A stretch of 64,000 bases of DNA from assembly GCA_964036295.1 (NCBI GenBank), contig OZ038462.1:16366264-16430263 (forward strand), read 5' to 3'. This document shows positions 10,054 through 21,686 of this stretch, piece after piece. The notes under the pieces are model-generated. The model did not search any database. It was not told the DNA's origin and worked only from the letters and a program-made list of their open reading frames with translations. The translations under genes were made by a program, and so were the position numbers. Position 1 is the stretch's first letter, and each line of letters begins with the position of its first letter. The DNA comes from Plumapathes pennacea. Its lineage: Eukaryota > Cnidaria > Anthozoa > Antipatharia > Myriopathidae.

Positions 10054-11794
10054 CTAGACTGGCCTTGCCAGTGAGCTCGCGGCGTGAGTTGGGTTGAGAC
10101 CAGAATATAAAATGGAAAGTAGGGGACAAGAGCGGAACTCCCAAGAGAGACTTCCAATTTCTCACCATAAAAATATCACACAGTATAGAGAACTTGGCTT
10201 TTGACACCTTGCTCTTTTGACACCTTGATTAAACTAAAAATTATTATTACAACACTCATACACTTGCTTCTTAAAGGACATATCTTTTTATGCACAATCG
10301 ATTTTGACAGTTTGACCTTAACTCATATTTCTAATCAGAGGCCACGATTAATCCAGCCTTCGCTTCACTACTTATGTGTTTTCTTTTCTTAACTGAATAC
10401 GTTTCTTCTATCAGGCTTTCGAGTATTCGTGCTCTGTAACAAATATAAAATTGAAAGCGAGGAATGTCACACGAGAGATGTTTACAATATTATTGCGCTT
10501 TTGTTCACAGTGTGTTCAGTCCATTTGTGACTGCAAACTCAATCCTCAGAATTATTTCGGTGTATTTTTCATTTCTGGTATTTAATGAACATTGCGAAAC
10601 AAAGACTACATGATCGAATGAAAGAAACACTTCAACAGGCAATGTACGATACGCAGAAGAATTTTATGAGGCAACAGATGTCATGTACAGAGTAAGGCAT
10701 AAAGCGTCATTGTTTTACGGCTAAAGCTCACCGTAGCTTTGGTTTCTGTTTTCGCCCTGTTATCTTCCCAAAAGTATTTCGTGTCGCCACAGAAAGTTTC
10801 GTCGGGACTAAATACTTATCGGCGACAGAGATATTTGCAATACCCCAGAAGTACCATCAAACATTTGTTTACGGCTATTCTCAAAGCTTGTGCGGTGAAC
10901 GCGAGCCAAAATCTTTTCCTAAAATCCAGTTTATCCATGCCTATTCCACAGAGCCAAATGGCGTTGAATTTGAATGGGATGCAGTTTACTTTTTCGCTTC
11001 ACTACTTGTATGTTTTCTTTTATTAACTCAATACGTTTCTTTCTATCAGGCTTTCGAGTATTCGTGCTCTGTAACAAATATAAAATTGACAGCGAGGAAT
11101 GTCACACGAGAGATGTTTACAATATTATTGCGCTTTTGTTCACAGTGTGTTCAGTCCATTTGTGACTGCAAACTCAATCCTCAGAATTATTTCAGTGTAT
11201 TTTTCATTTCTGGTATTCACTGACCATTGCGAAACAAAGGCTACATGATCGAATGAAAGAAACACTTCAACAGGCAATGTACGATACGCAGAAGAATTTT
11301 ATGAAGCAACAGATGTCATGTACAGAGTAAAGCATAAAGCGTCATTGTTTTACGGCTAAAGCTCACCGTAGCTTTGGTTTCTGCTTTTGCCCTGTTATCT
11401 TCCCAAAAATATTTCGTGTCGCCACAGAAAGTTTCGTCGGGACTAAATATTTATCGGCGACAGCGGTACCATCAAATATTTGTTTACGGCTATTCTCAAA
11501 GCTTCCGCGGTGAACGCGAGCCAAAATCGTTCCCGAAAATCCAGTTTATCCGTGCCTATTCCACAGAGCCAAATGGTGTTGAGTTTGGATGGGATGCAGT
11601 TAACTTTTACACACAAGTAACGAGCAATTCACTGGCCACATCTCGAGTTGTTTAGCGAAGTCAATTACGTCATCGCCCAGCACGTGATAATATGAACCAA
11701 TCACCGTGTGCTGATCCTCGACCCACAAAAAGGAAAAAAAAATAAATAAAAATCTCCATTTTTAAGCTCTCGTGGGCCCCAGGCCCCCGCGAGC
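10054..11794 (-). mobile_element. non-autonomous Helentron relative inserted in Helentron gene
   Basis: The left end is CTAG (10054-10057) followed by the hairpin ACTGGCCTTGCCAGT; read on the minus strand this is a hairpin then CTAG, the 3'-end form of the family. The right end (GC-rich palindrome ending GCGAGC at 11794) is the 5' end, and the 150 bp inside it match the inverse of the autonomous element's 5' end. Precise removal, with the adjoining AA (11795-11796), restores the protein frame. It holds an internal tandem duplication and no credible gene; short frames here are not supported as coding. Confidence 0.83.
10357..11620. repeat. internal tandem duplication, about 637-bp unit, two copies
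   Basis: Sequence from about 10357 (cttcgcttcactactt, then tatcaggctttcgag near 10410) recurs at about 10993 with an offset near 637 bp and few differences, through the stretch ending in the ccaaatgg(c/t)gttga motif. A third, partial copy lies at about 55,895-56,300 in the related element there. Copy number differs between elements, as expected for tandem units inside Helentrons. Confidence 0.8.
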
Positions 11795-11796
11795 AA

Positions 11797-14700
11797 TTAT
11801 TTGCAAATGTAAGCAGTGCTGTGCAATTTCTTTCTATAGCATTTGTTTCTCTGTAATTAAATCTTGCAGCTATTGGAATTCTGATACATTAAGTGCTGTA
11901 ATTGAAAAAGGTAACACATTTTACAGGAAAATGAATGTTGACAAACACCTTGTGATAAGTGATTTACCAAATAAACTAGAGATATGTGCAGGCACTGATG
12001 TTAATGTTGTCTTTACTGCTAAAAGACAAGGAGTTCTGTCTAAGGACAAAAGCTTAAGCAAGCAGAATCTTCATGAACTTATTACACAAAACAATAGGAA
12101 TAATACTGGCTTTCTGTTATGGATTTCAACGTACTGCCTAAGTTGTATTTTTCAACAACAAGCAAAAAGGAGAACAAAATTTGTTGTATTAGCATTTGAT
12201 CAAAGTGAATCACCACATTTATTTCAGAAAGTAGATGATGTAGAGTTGCTCATTAACATAATCTATTCTATCATTCTTGACAAGTTTGCATGTGATGAAG
12301 TGCACTATCAAATACAGTTTCTTTCATGCTCATGTTGTTTGACGAAAAGTGAAAAGCACAAAATAACAAGGAAACAGATTTCTTCCAGAAAAAGAGAGGA
12401 TACTCTAAAACGAAAAAGAGAACAAGAAAGAGAAAAATATACAATGATGGAACCTGCTAAAAAAAGATGCATTGTAAATAATATGGCTGAGAAATATAGA
12501 TCAATGAATCATGAACAAAAACAGGACCTTCTTGCTAAAAATGCTGAAAAATACAAGTCAATGGAATCTAAACAAAAGAAGGACATTTTGTGTAAAAATG
12601 TTGAAAAATACAAATTAATGGAACCTAAACAAAAGAAGGACCTTTTGTCTAAATATGCTGAAAAATACAAATCACTGGAACCTAAACAAAAGAAGGACCT
12701 TTTGTCTAAAAATGCTGAAAAATACAAATCAATGGAACCTAAACAAAAGAAGGACCTTTTGTTTAAATATGCTGAAAAATACAAATCAATGGAACCTAAA
12801 CAAAAGAAAGACTTTTTGTCTAAAAATGTTGAAAAATACAAATCAATGGAACCTAAACAAAAGAAGGACCTTTTGTCTAAAAATGTTGAAAAATACAAAT
12901 CAATGGAACCTAAACAAAAGAAGGACCTTTTGTCTAAATATGCTAAAAAATACAAATCACTAGAACCTAAACAAAAGAAGGACCTTTTGTCTAAAAATTT
13001 TGAAAAATACAAATCAATGGAACCTAAACAAAAGAAGGACCTTTTGTTTAAATATGCTGAAAAATACAAATCAATGGAACCTAAACAAAAGAAAGACTTT
13101 TTGTCTAAAAACGTTGAAAAATACAAATCAATGGAACCTAAACAAAAGAAGGACCTTTTGTCTAAAAATGTTGAAAAATACAAATCAATGGAACCTAAAC
13201 AAAAAAAGGACCTTTTGTCTAAAAGGGTTGAAAAATACAAATCAATGGAACCTAAAAAAAAACAAGACTTTCTATCCAAAAATGCAAAAAAGTACAGACT
13301 TATGGAGTCTAACAAAAAAAGGGCACTTATTCACAATATGACACGAAGATATAATAACATAGAACCATCAGCTAAAAGATATTGGCTTGAATGTAAGAAA
13401 AGTAAACATTACAGCATGGATCAAGAGAAAAAGGACATTTTATGTGCAAAAAAAAGAGAAGCAAGTAAAAAGAGAAGATCTAAGAGTATAATACATAATT
13501 TAGACTACCATCTTGCAGAATTTAAGAACAAAATAAAAGATGGTCCTTACTTTATATGCTCTGTCTGTAATCGAATACTTTACAGGAAGTCAGTTGTAGA
13601 ACTGAAGAGAACAAAGTACACTATGCAAGATATTTTTACTGGTCAAAAGTCATTTGATGGAAAGGAATATATTTGTAAAACCTGCCACTCAAAGATTTTA
13701 AAAGGGAAAGTTCCATGCCAAGCTGTTAAAAACAACCTGTATTTAGATGAAGTCCCTCCAGAATTGGCTCTGTTAGAGAAACTTGAACAGATACTCATAG
13801 CACAGCGTATCATTTTTGAAAAAATAGTGATAATGCCTAAAGGACAACAAAGAAAGATTAAAGGTGCAATCTGCAATGTGCCTGTTGACTGTGAACAGAC
13901 TTGTAGAATTTTACCCCGTCCTCCTGAAAGGTCAGGTATAATAATGTTGAAACTCAAAAGAAAGTTAGAATTTAGAGGCCATGTCTATTTTCAAGCTGTA
14001 CGTCCACAGATAATTTCTGCTGCCCTTACTTGGCTTAAAATGAATAATCCATTGTATACCAACATAGCAATTGACATTAAAAATATTGACAACAATTTGA
14101 CAAGTCTAGCTGACCAAAATGCATCAGAAGATATGAATTCAAGTTCATCTGATGAAGAAAGTTCCACTGCTGATAGAATATTTGATAATACTGATGTATT
14201 AAATGACACCTCAGAGGAAAATGATGATCCATTAAATGAACATAGAGCACCAACTAATGAAACCTGTTTACAGTCTGTAATTCCGGATTACCCTGTAATT
14301 TTGGAGGAGCAAGATGAAAGCAATGTTTCATTAGGAAATGAAGTTTACAATGTTGCACCTGGAGAAAATAAGCATCCTGTGTCATTAATGACTGACAAGC
14401 AGTGTGAAGAACTGGCATTTCCAATATTATTTCCAAAAGGGAGATTCGCTTATCAAGCTCAACGGGAAATTAAATTGACACCAGTGAAATATTTTAATGC
14501 ACGGCTATTACATTATAGTGGGCGATTTGCAACAAATCCAGAGTACCTGTTTTATGCACAATTTGTAATGGAGCAAAAGAAAGTATCTGACAGTATTAAC
14601 ATTGCTCTCAAGAAGGTCCATGGGCAGTCTATGAAAGCCTCGGAATTGAGATCAAATGTACAAAACTTACAACATCTTATTTCAAAAGATCAAGCATATT

Positions 14701-15809
14701 TGTTTCTGAGGCAAATTCCAGGCTCTCCACCATACTGGCAAAGATTTATGTATGAAGTTGTAGGTATGGTTCGCCAACTGGGAATTCCAACATGGTTCAT
14801 GACATTATCATGTGCTGATCTTAGATGGCCTGAACTATTTCAAATTATTGCAAGGACAAAAGGACAAAATATGACTGATGAACAACTCCAAGCTTTGTCA
14901 TACAATGAAAGATGTTCTATGTTGAATCTCAATCCTGTTGTTGTAGCGAAACACTTCCAGTACAGAGTTGAAACATTTTTCAAGGAAGTCTTGCTTAACA
15001 GAGCCAACCCCATAGGGAAAATAATCTACTATGCTCTTCGAATTGAGTTCCAAATGAGGGGGTCTCCACACTTACATGCACTGATATGGACCTCAGATTG
15101 TCCAAAACTAACACATGACACCAAAGAGGAATATATAGAATATCTAGACAAGCATGTACAAGGTTGCCTTCCAAACAAAGAGAATGATCCTGACTTGTAT
15201 GAATTAGTTAAAACTTATCAAAAACATACTCACTCTAAAACATGTAGAAAATATAGAAACATTCCATGCAGATTTAATTTTGGTCAGTTTTTCACAGAAA
15301 AAACAGTTGTAGCAGAACCTTTGTCAGATGACCTTAGTGAAGATGCAAAAGCTGAAGTCCTCTCTAAGCAAAGTGCAATTCTAACTTCTGTCAAAAAGAA
15401 AATTAATGAGGTCTTGGACCCAAGTAAATCTGATTATGATCCTAAGCTTACTCACAAACAAGTTTTGAACTTAGCAGGTGTCTCTGAAAAAGATTATGAG
15501 TGGGCATTGTCAATTTCTACTGATTCTTATCATGAGTTGCATCTCAAAAGACCAGTAGACAGTTGCTTCATTAACAATTATTTTATAGCAGGAGTAAAAG
15601 GTTTTGCAGCAAATGTTGACTTACAACCTGTTTTTAACCACTACAAGTGCTTAACATATGTTTGTTCCTATTTTTCAAAAGATGAAACTGAATGTTCACA
15701 GGCCATCACAAATGCAGCAAAAGAAGCAAGGAATTCAAATTTGACTGTTAAAGAAAGCTTGAGAAAAATAGGTGCTGCTTTTCTGTCTACTAGAGAAGTT
15801 AGTTCATAA
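11797..15809 (+). CDS. Helentron polyprotein part 3: second protease-like domain, repeats, Rep nuclease
   Basis: In frame with part 2 once the insert is removed; the ATG at 11772 lies inside the insert and is not a real start. Order: a second OTU/UL36-like fold (KQCCAIS; FDQSES where the catalytic His motif should be, so probably inactive), the 57-bp repeat region, a CxxC...CxxC region of DUF6570 type (about 13550-13960), an acidic linker, and the Helitron Rep domain. HUH is HLH at 15069-15077 and the paired tyrosines are at 15657 and 15669 (TYVCSYFSK). Rep nicks and joins DNA for rolling-circle transposition. The frame ends at TAA 15807-15809, read as a nonsense mutation because homology continues in the same frame. 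Confidence 0.85.
12487..13330 (+). repeat. 57-bp coding minisatellite, about 15 copies
   Basis: Unit of 19 codons, consensus EKYKSMEPKQKKDLLSKN plus one residue, in a highly charged Lys/Glu-rich region between the second protease-like domain and the cysteine-rich region. Copies 4-8 and 9-13 match each other in order (SLEP, LFKY, DFLSK variants), so a block of five units (285 bp) was itself duplicated. All units are multiples of three, which also keeps other frames open; those are shadows. Confidence 0.92.
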
Positions 15810-16637
15810 GAATGTGTCTACAGATGCATGCCTGAACTTTGGTTGAGAAAAACATTTCCTGCAACAATTTTTGTTAGCACAAACTTACCAGAAAACAGAT
15901 TGCGTGTAGCAAAAAGCCAAGATGAGCTTGATGCATTAGATGAAGACAGTACAGATATTTTTAAATCTAATATCATTGAACGTTACACCTATCGGCCAAA
16001 AACAATTATTGCTGTTGATCGACTATGTTTAGCTGAGTTTGCAGCACATTACTACAAAGATTATTACAGTGAACGTAATGAAACAAATGATGCTCAGCCA
16101 GATGTCCTAACTGATGATGTCATTGAATCACAGCACACACAGTCTTCTATTGATAGCACAGACTTTCAGCTACTTCCTAATAAAATAAGACTGCTAATTA
16201 CCAATGAAGTTATGAAATGCAGAAAAGTCAAGGCTGTTATACGGTTTCATACTCCAAGCAAAAGAAAGGAACCTGAAAAATATTTCCATCATCTACTTAT
16301 GCTCTATTTTCCATGGCGAGAAGAAGGTGACCTGCTTGGCACAGATCAAACATACATGTCAAAGTTTTATGAGCCTGATGTGCAACCCATTGTTGAGCAC
16401 AATCGAGAATTATTTCAACCTGATGCTGAAGCTGTAGAAGAGGCTTTAGAATTCTTAAGAAATAACCCAGGAGCTATACCTCACTCATATGACCCTATAA
16501 ATGATCAAGAAAATGAAGATATCCAGTGTGAACCAGAATACAACAATTCAATGCCATATGAGCAATCACCTGATGATCTTGCTCCAAATTCTGATCAGCC
16601 TCAGCAACCATCTTCAGGACTTATAGTTCATAACTAG
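15810..16637 (+). pseudogene. Helentron polyprotein part 4: Rep-helicase linker between two stops
   Basis: Same frame as part 3 after the TAA at 15807. It begins ECVYRCMPELWLRKTFPATIF across the stop position, typical of the post-Rep region of Helitron proteins, and contains the YHHLLMLYFPWRE-type motif (here FHHLLMLYFPWREE) that precedes the helicase. It ends at TAG 16635-16637, again with homology continuing in the same frame. The first internal ATG is 15828. The two single-codon stops are the only breaks apart from the insertions. Confidence 0.82.
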
Positions 16638-18845
16638 CCTTCAGATGTATCTGATGACTTGCTCCGTGAATCTGTTCGATCCTTGAACAACAAGCAACGC
16701 TATGCATACAATATTCTTCTTGCTTGGTGCAGAACTAAAATGAAGAATTTTAATAGCTTGAAACCAGAGAAAGTAGAACCAATATATCTGTTCATAACAG
16801 GAGGTGCTGGTGCAGGAAAAAGCCACTTAATAAAAACCATTTACCATACTGCAGTGAAAACTTTCAAACATGCTCCTTTAAATCCAGAGCTACCCACAGT
16901 CCTATTAATGGCCCCCACTGGTGTTGCAGCTATAAACATCAATGGCACTACAATTAACACTGCCTTATCAATCCCTAAAGAAACAGGGGATAATGTACCT
17001 CCACTGTCAGACCAAAAGAAAACACAACTGCGAATGTCATTATCTGAACTCAAGCTGATAATTATAGATGAGATTTCAATGGTTTCAAACAGTGCATTAC
17101 TCCATGTACACCAAAGACTACAGCAAATTTTTGTCACTCCAAACTCTCGGTTGTTTGCTGGCATAAGCATCATTGCTGTCGGAGATTTGTACCAGCTCCC
17201 ACCAATACGTAGGAAACCTGTTTTTTCATGTTTCAAAAATGATGCCTACAATTTATGTCATCCATGGGAAGCTTTCAAAATGATAGAGCTCACAGAAATA
17301 ATGAGACAAAAAGATGACCACAAATTCGCTGAGCTTTTGAACAGAATCAGGACAGCATCACAAACTGAAGATGACATCAGATGTATTCAGACCACGTCCA
17401 TAACCCCTTCAGATGAAAATTATCCATCAGATGCACTCCATATATGGGCTGAAAATAATCCTGTTAATGTGTACAACAACCAACGTTTGCAACAGATATC
17501 CTCACCACTTTTTGTACTTAGAGCAATTGATCAGTATCCACAGAATGTCACAAGACAAGACATTGAAAGAGTTCTTTCTAAAGGACGCTCTGAAACAGGT
17601 GGACTTGATTCTGAAATATTTATAAAAGAAAGTGCCAGAGTCATGCTTACAACAAACATTGATATTGCAGACAGACTTATAAATGGACAAATGGGCACTG
17701 TTGTTCACATTGCTACCGATCAAAACACCCACAAACCAACTATTGTCTATATAAAATTTGATGACCATAATGCTGGTAACATGCTAATCAACAAATCGAC
17801 AATCCCTTTGATCCGACAAACAAAAGTTGTCCCTATTATACCAGTCCTAGCTAAAATTAAAATAAGGTCAAACAAGGCTTCATCACCAGAAATACAAAGA
17901 GTACAGTTTCCACTAACACTAGCATGGGCATGTACTGTTCACAAGGTCCAAGGATTAACACTCAATGATGTTGTAATCAGTTTTAAATTAGAAAGACAAA
18001 GATCTTTCAATTACGGACAAATCTATGTGGCTCTTAGCCGTGCAACCTCTTTTAAAGGCTTACACATCATTGGAAACATTGAAACCAAACAGATACGAGC
18101 AGATCCAAGAGTACATGAAGAATATCAACGACTAAGAACACTTCTACCTTTACGAATGGAACCAACACAAGATTTACTAAATGCATCTGGCAACAATGAA
18201 CTATCTCTATGTCTATCTCTATTAAATATCAGATCTCTAAGAAAACACAGCATTGACCTTAACTTTGACCGCACCATTTTCAATTCCGATGTCCTTCTAC
18301 TGACAGAAACTCATCTGCAACCACATGATTTGGACACTGAAATTAGAGATAACCTTCATCCTTTTCAACTGTACAGACAAGACAATCCTGATAAATATTC
18401 CAGTTTAGCTGTCTGTTCTAGAAACAGTGTTGAAACAAGCGAGCATCACTACTTTCATTCCCTGAATGCACTTAAATTGGTCATCACATCTAGTAATTGT
18501 ACAAAAAACAAAATATCATTAATTCTCCTTTATCGAAAACATGGAACAAATATACAGCAATATATAAATAGCATTGAAAGTATTCTTAATCAACATCCTG
18601 TTGATATAATTCTAGGAGATTTTAACATTAACTACTTGAATGACACTGAAAATAGACCATTGAAAATTTTAATGAATTCTCTAAACTATGAACAAATTGT
18701 ACAAAGTCCTACATTTGTTTCTGCTGGAAGTTTGCTAGACCATGTTTACGTAAATCCAACAATGTTCAATATTGTCCAGAATTCCATAACGAGTGTTTAC
18801 TATTCTGATCACGATGCTGTTACAATAACTGTAAAGCTAGCATAA
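16638..18845 (+). CDS. Helentron polyprotein part 5: Pif1 helicase and C-terminal endonuclease
   Basis: Numbered from 16659: Pif1/RecD-type SF1 helicase with Walker A GGAGAGKS (48-55), DEIS (137-140), GDLYQLPP (175-182), VHKVQGLT (427-434) and ALSRA (458-462). An exonuclease-endonuclease-phosphatase (AP-like) domain follows at 515-728: NIRSL, LLTETHL (E550), LGDFN (D653, N655), LDHVY (D694, H695) and SDHDAV (D717, H718). The helicase unwinds donor DNA during rolling-circle transposition. A C-terminal AP-type nuclease is a Helentron mark. The catalytic motifs are intact. It continues the same frame as part 4 past a nonsense codon. Confidence 0.92.
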   Translation, partial: PSDVSDDLLRESVRSLNNKQRYAYNILLAWCRTKMKNFNSLKPEKVEPIYLFITGGAGAGKSHLIKTIYHTAVKTFKHAPLNPELPTVLLMAPTGVAAININGTTINTALSIPKETGDNVPPLSDQKKTQLRMSLSELKLIIIDEISMVSNSALLHVHQRLQQIFVTPNSRLFAGISIIAVGDLYQLPPIRRKPVFSCFKNDAYNLCHPWEAFKMIELTEIMRQKDDHKFAELLNRIRTASQTEDDIRCIQTTSITPSDENYPSDALHIWAENNPVNVYNNQRLQQISSPLFVLRAIDQYPQNVTRQDIERVLSKGRSETGGLDSEIFIKESARVMLTTNIDIADRLINGQMGTVVHIATDQNTHKPTIVYIKFDDHNAGNMLINKSTIPLIRQTKVVPIIPVLAKIKIRSNKASSPEIQRVQFPLTLAWACTVHKVQGLTLNDVVISFKLERQRSFNYGQIYVALSRATSFKGLHIIGNIETKQIRADPRVHEEYQRLRTLLPLRMEPTQDLLNASGNNELSLCLSLLNIRSLRKHSIDLNFDRTIFNSDVLLLTETHLQPHDLDTEIRDNLHPFQLYRQDNPDKYSSLAVCSRNSVETSEHHYFHSLNALKLVITSSNCTKNKISLILLYRKHGTNIQQYINSIESILNQHPVDIILGDFNINYLNDTENRPLKILMNSLNYEQIVQSPTFVSAGSLLDHVYVNPTMFNIVQNSITSVYYSDHDAVTITVKLA

Positions 18846-20256
18846 CATCAGCTGCTATATGCATCCCTACACTGTACATTTTCTAAACAACAGATATACA
18901 TACATCAAGGAGTTCATTTAGGAAATCATTCAAATAAATATATTATAACATTATGATAATTTTGTACAGTGTACACAACACTGCTCAGAGAAGTTACATT
19001 TGCGGACAGTTTATGTTTATGGACACAACTGGATTAAACATCGCATGTTCAGCGGATCCTACTTGCTAGCACCATGGTGCCAGCTTCCCACACTGACTTC
19101 CTGACAAAGGTAAGTCACCTTCATTTTTAGGATAGTGGGGTGGGTATAGTATACAAACATTTCATTCAACTACATTAATGAATCGATCACTCTCTCCGCA
19201 GACCCTCTATTACTTGATGACTGACTCAAACTACAATAACATTGCCACTGTGGGATCCATTACTTCCAGCCAGTGCAGTGTACCTACAATCAAGTGCTGC
19301 TGCCTGAATACAATAATTATTCTGCCTGCAGCTATGACTACACAAGAAATAATATCCTGCTCACTTGGAAAAGTTTCATATCATTTTCATCAGAAGAAAC
19401 TAAATGCTAGACTTGTATACACCTGCAGCCAAAGGCATTCATGGATATTTGTAGTCTCTGGTGGACACCAAAACTTATTCCTAATGCTGCATATCAATAT
19501 ACTTCAGCAGAAGAAACTGGATGTATAGAACCTCAATGTGAAACCATCAAAGACATTCATGGACCTATCACATTGGCCACTGTCAACTGGTGGACATGAA
19601 AAACTATTCTATAAACTTCATAAAAAAAAACTGATGCTGGACTTGTATGCACAGCCAAAGACATTTATAATATTGTGGTCACTCGGTGCATGGACATGAA
19701 AAACTATTCCTGCTGCACAATAAACTTGCTGTCCGAGACCATCATGGGCCACAAAGAGAAAGAACTCCCTTTGATTTTGAACAACATTTCAATCCAGCTA
19801 TCATGTAAATCCAACGAACATGACATTCTTTATACTGAAGTTTCATGATTTGCTGCTATGAGAAATATAGGCTCACAGAGGTGCAAGTACAGTCTAAATT
19901 TTACTGTATTAATAGTACATCAGACACAGTTGTTTAATATCAATAAATTATACGGGTCGTTGTCACATTATATGCTCGTGGTTTTAATTCATAATTGATA
20001 AATACAATAAAATCCAAAAATTCTTCATGCACGATGGTGCAATTTTCCGTTGGCCAAGTACCGATACAAAATCTTTTGTGGAAGCACATTATAGCTGTTA
20101 AATACAACTTATCAACCACTTAAAAATTCAAATCGTACCTTTTCTTTCCTGCCTCATTCTACTAAGCGCTCCAACAAACACAAAAAAACAATCCAAGTTT
20201 ATAGCTCGCTTCTGGAACACGGATAGGCCTGGGGCGAGACCAGAAAAGATTGATGG
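18846..20256 (+). other. Helentron 3' non-coding region
   Basis: About 1.4 kb after the stop with no recognised gene. From 19330 to 19720 a loose repeat recurs (variants of gacttgtat...cagccaaagacatt and gtggacatgaaaaactatt), three imperfect times. A 116-codon frame at 19178-19528 crosses these repeats and has no recognisable domain. A candidate intron lies at 19110-19201. Confidence 0.5.
19110..19201 (+). other. candidate short intron
   Basis: Donor AAAG|GTAAGT at 19110 and acceptor CTCTCTCCGCAG ending at 19201 frame 92 bp, with TACATTAATG-type sequence as a possible branch site. Either the 3' transcript of the element is spliced or a host gene fragment was captured. Motif match only. Confidence 0.35.
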
Positions 20257-21641
20257 TTGTGACTAAACTGGATACTCCAAAATCAGGTTTCCGAGAGAAG
20301 ACTGGGACCAAAATAACGAGTTATCGGCGAAGTCGTCCGGAGCCGTTTACGAACATTGTGGACGAAAAAACGACCTCGGTTTGTCTGAAGCATGGTTCTG
20401 ACACCGGAAGACAGTCAAATAAAATTCGGCACTGAAAAGGTTTTAGGGCCTCTTCATATGAGCCCGGTTGACCGGGCTGGCTCGGTCAACCGGGCCAGCC
20501 CGGTCGTGTGTTCATATGGGAAATTTCAGCCCGGGTAACCGAGATAGAGTGTCTATAAAGCAAAAGTTTTTGCCAATTCTGCCATTAAAGCCAAATTAAG
20601 AAGCAAGTACATTTCAGACTCGCATAGTTGAAACATTTTCATCCTGGTTAACCGGGCTGGAGTGTTCATATGAGAAACGGGCCAGCCCGGTTAACCGAGA
20701 TCCCGGTCGCAAAGACCGAAATCTCGGTAACCAGGCTGGCCCGCCCTCTCATATGAACAAATCGGAATTTTTACAAAGGAAATAGTAGGAGGGCGAGATC
20801 TCGGTAACCGGGCTCATATGAAGAGGCCCTTAGAAGGAAAAAATTAGCTCGGGGAGAAAATACTAAAGAAGAAAGGCTTGTTCTGGCTGATCTGGCACAG
20901 ATGAATATTGGCACCGAAGATTAAATAAAATCCTACCGCGTGAACTGTTCCGGAGAGCGATTGAAACGGCTTGTGTACGATCCTGTGTTTCTTGATCAGT
21001 CTTAACTCCAGAAGACGAACACATTCACGATAAGACATGCAATCAAGATTTAAGCATTCCGAGCGAAAGTGCGAACTGTCAAAAATCACCACAGGAATGA
21101 TAAGTAAATAGAAATAATAATGAAGCCCATAGAAGCCAACAGTTATAGACGGATCAGATTCCCACCGTATCCTAAATATATGTAGATATTTATCCGTATT
21201 TACTGTATTAGGATGGTTATATATATATGTTATTTTCATCCAAATCCAATGTGTTCTCGAGCAAATGGCCGACTGAGCCGAAATGTTACAAATAACAGTA
21301 ATATTGTCCTTTTCACGTTCAAGACAAGAATGCTTCTTGTGTGTATCTGGTATTGACTGGTTACAGTTTCGACTCATGTCTTGAGCCGTTTCAGTTTTAT
21401 TTGGAGTTGACCTCCCCGTCCATGTAAAAAGGAACACAGGCGGCGCGACGCGGCCAGCCGATTCGAACTAACGGAAATACGTCACGAACTTGCTAATGCG
21501 CGCCAAACAAAACTTTCAAAACATCAACGTCATTCTCGTACGGTTTTCGGAACACGGTCCGAGCTGACGAAAATTTAATTTTTGATTCGGTCCCAGTTTC
21601 CTCTCGGAAACCTGATTTTGGAGTATCCAGTTTAGTCACAA
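20257..21641. repeat. 41-bp perfect inverted repeat (arms 20257-20297 and 21601-21641)
   Basis: ttgtgactaaactggatact... through ccgagag is repeated inverted and exact about 1.3 kb away, with weaker similarity continuing inwards. The arms enclose the small element at 20446 and about 0.75 kb of unassigned sequence. A 197-codon minus-strand frame (21437-20844) within has no recognised domain and is not called as a gene. Confidence 0.75.
20446..20829. mobile_element. PIF/Harbinger-like MITE, 384 bp
   Basis: Terminal inverted repeats start GGGCCTCTTCATATGAGCCC and are identical for at least 24 bp on both sides. They are flanked by TTA on both sides (20443-20445, 20830-20832), the 3-bp duplication of PIF/Harbinger transposases. 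The interior is a set of nested palindromes built from CCGGTTAACCGGGC-type motifs and has no coding capacity. Confidence 0.85.
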
Positions 21642-21686
21642 CCAAAGATTGATACCATAACCTCGTCACCAGGAACATCTTGCACA

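Noticed and set aside
11772-11796. ATG at 11772 as a true start of the Rep polyprotein
   Set aside because: The first 25 bases belong to the end of the inserted element; the original frame comes from the part ending at 10053.
12509-13315. 268-codon antisense frame
   Set aside because: Shadow of the 57-bp coding repeat, whose unit is divisible by three, so several frames stay open.
20844-21437. 197-codon minus-strand frame as a gene
   Set aside because: No domain, low-complexity AT stretches, and it overlaps non-coding 3' sequence between inverted repeats.
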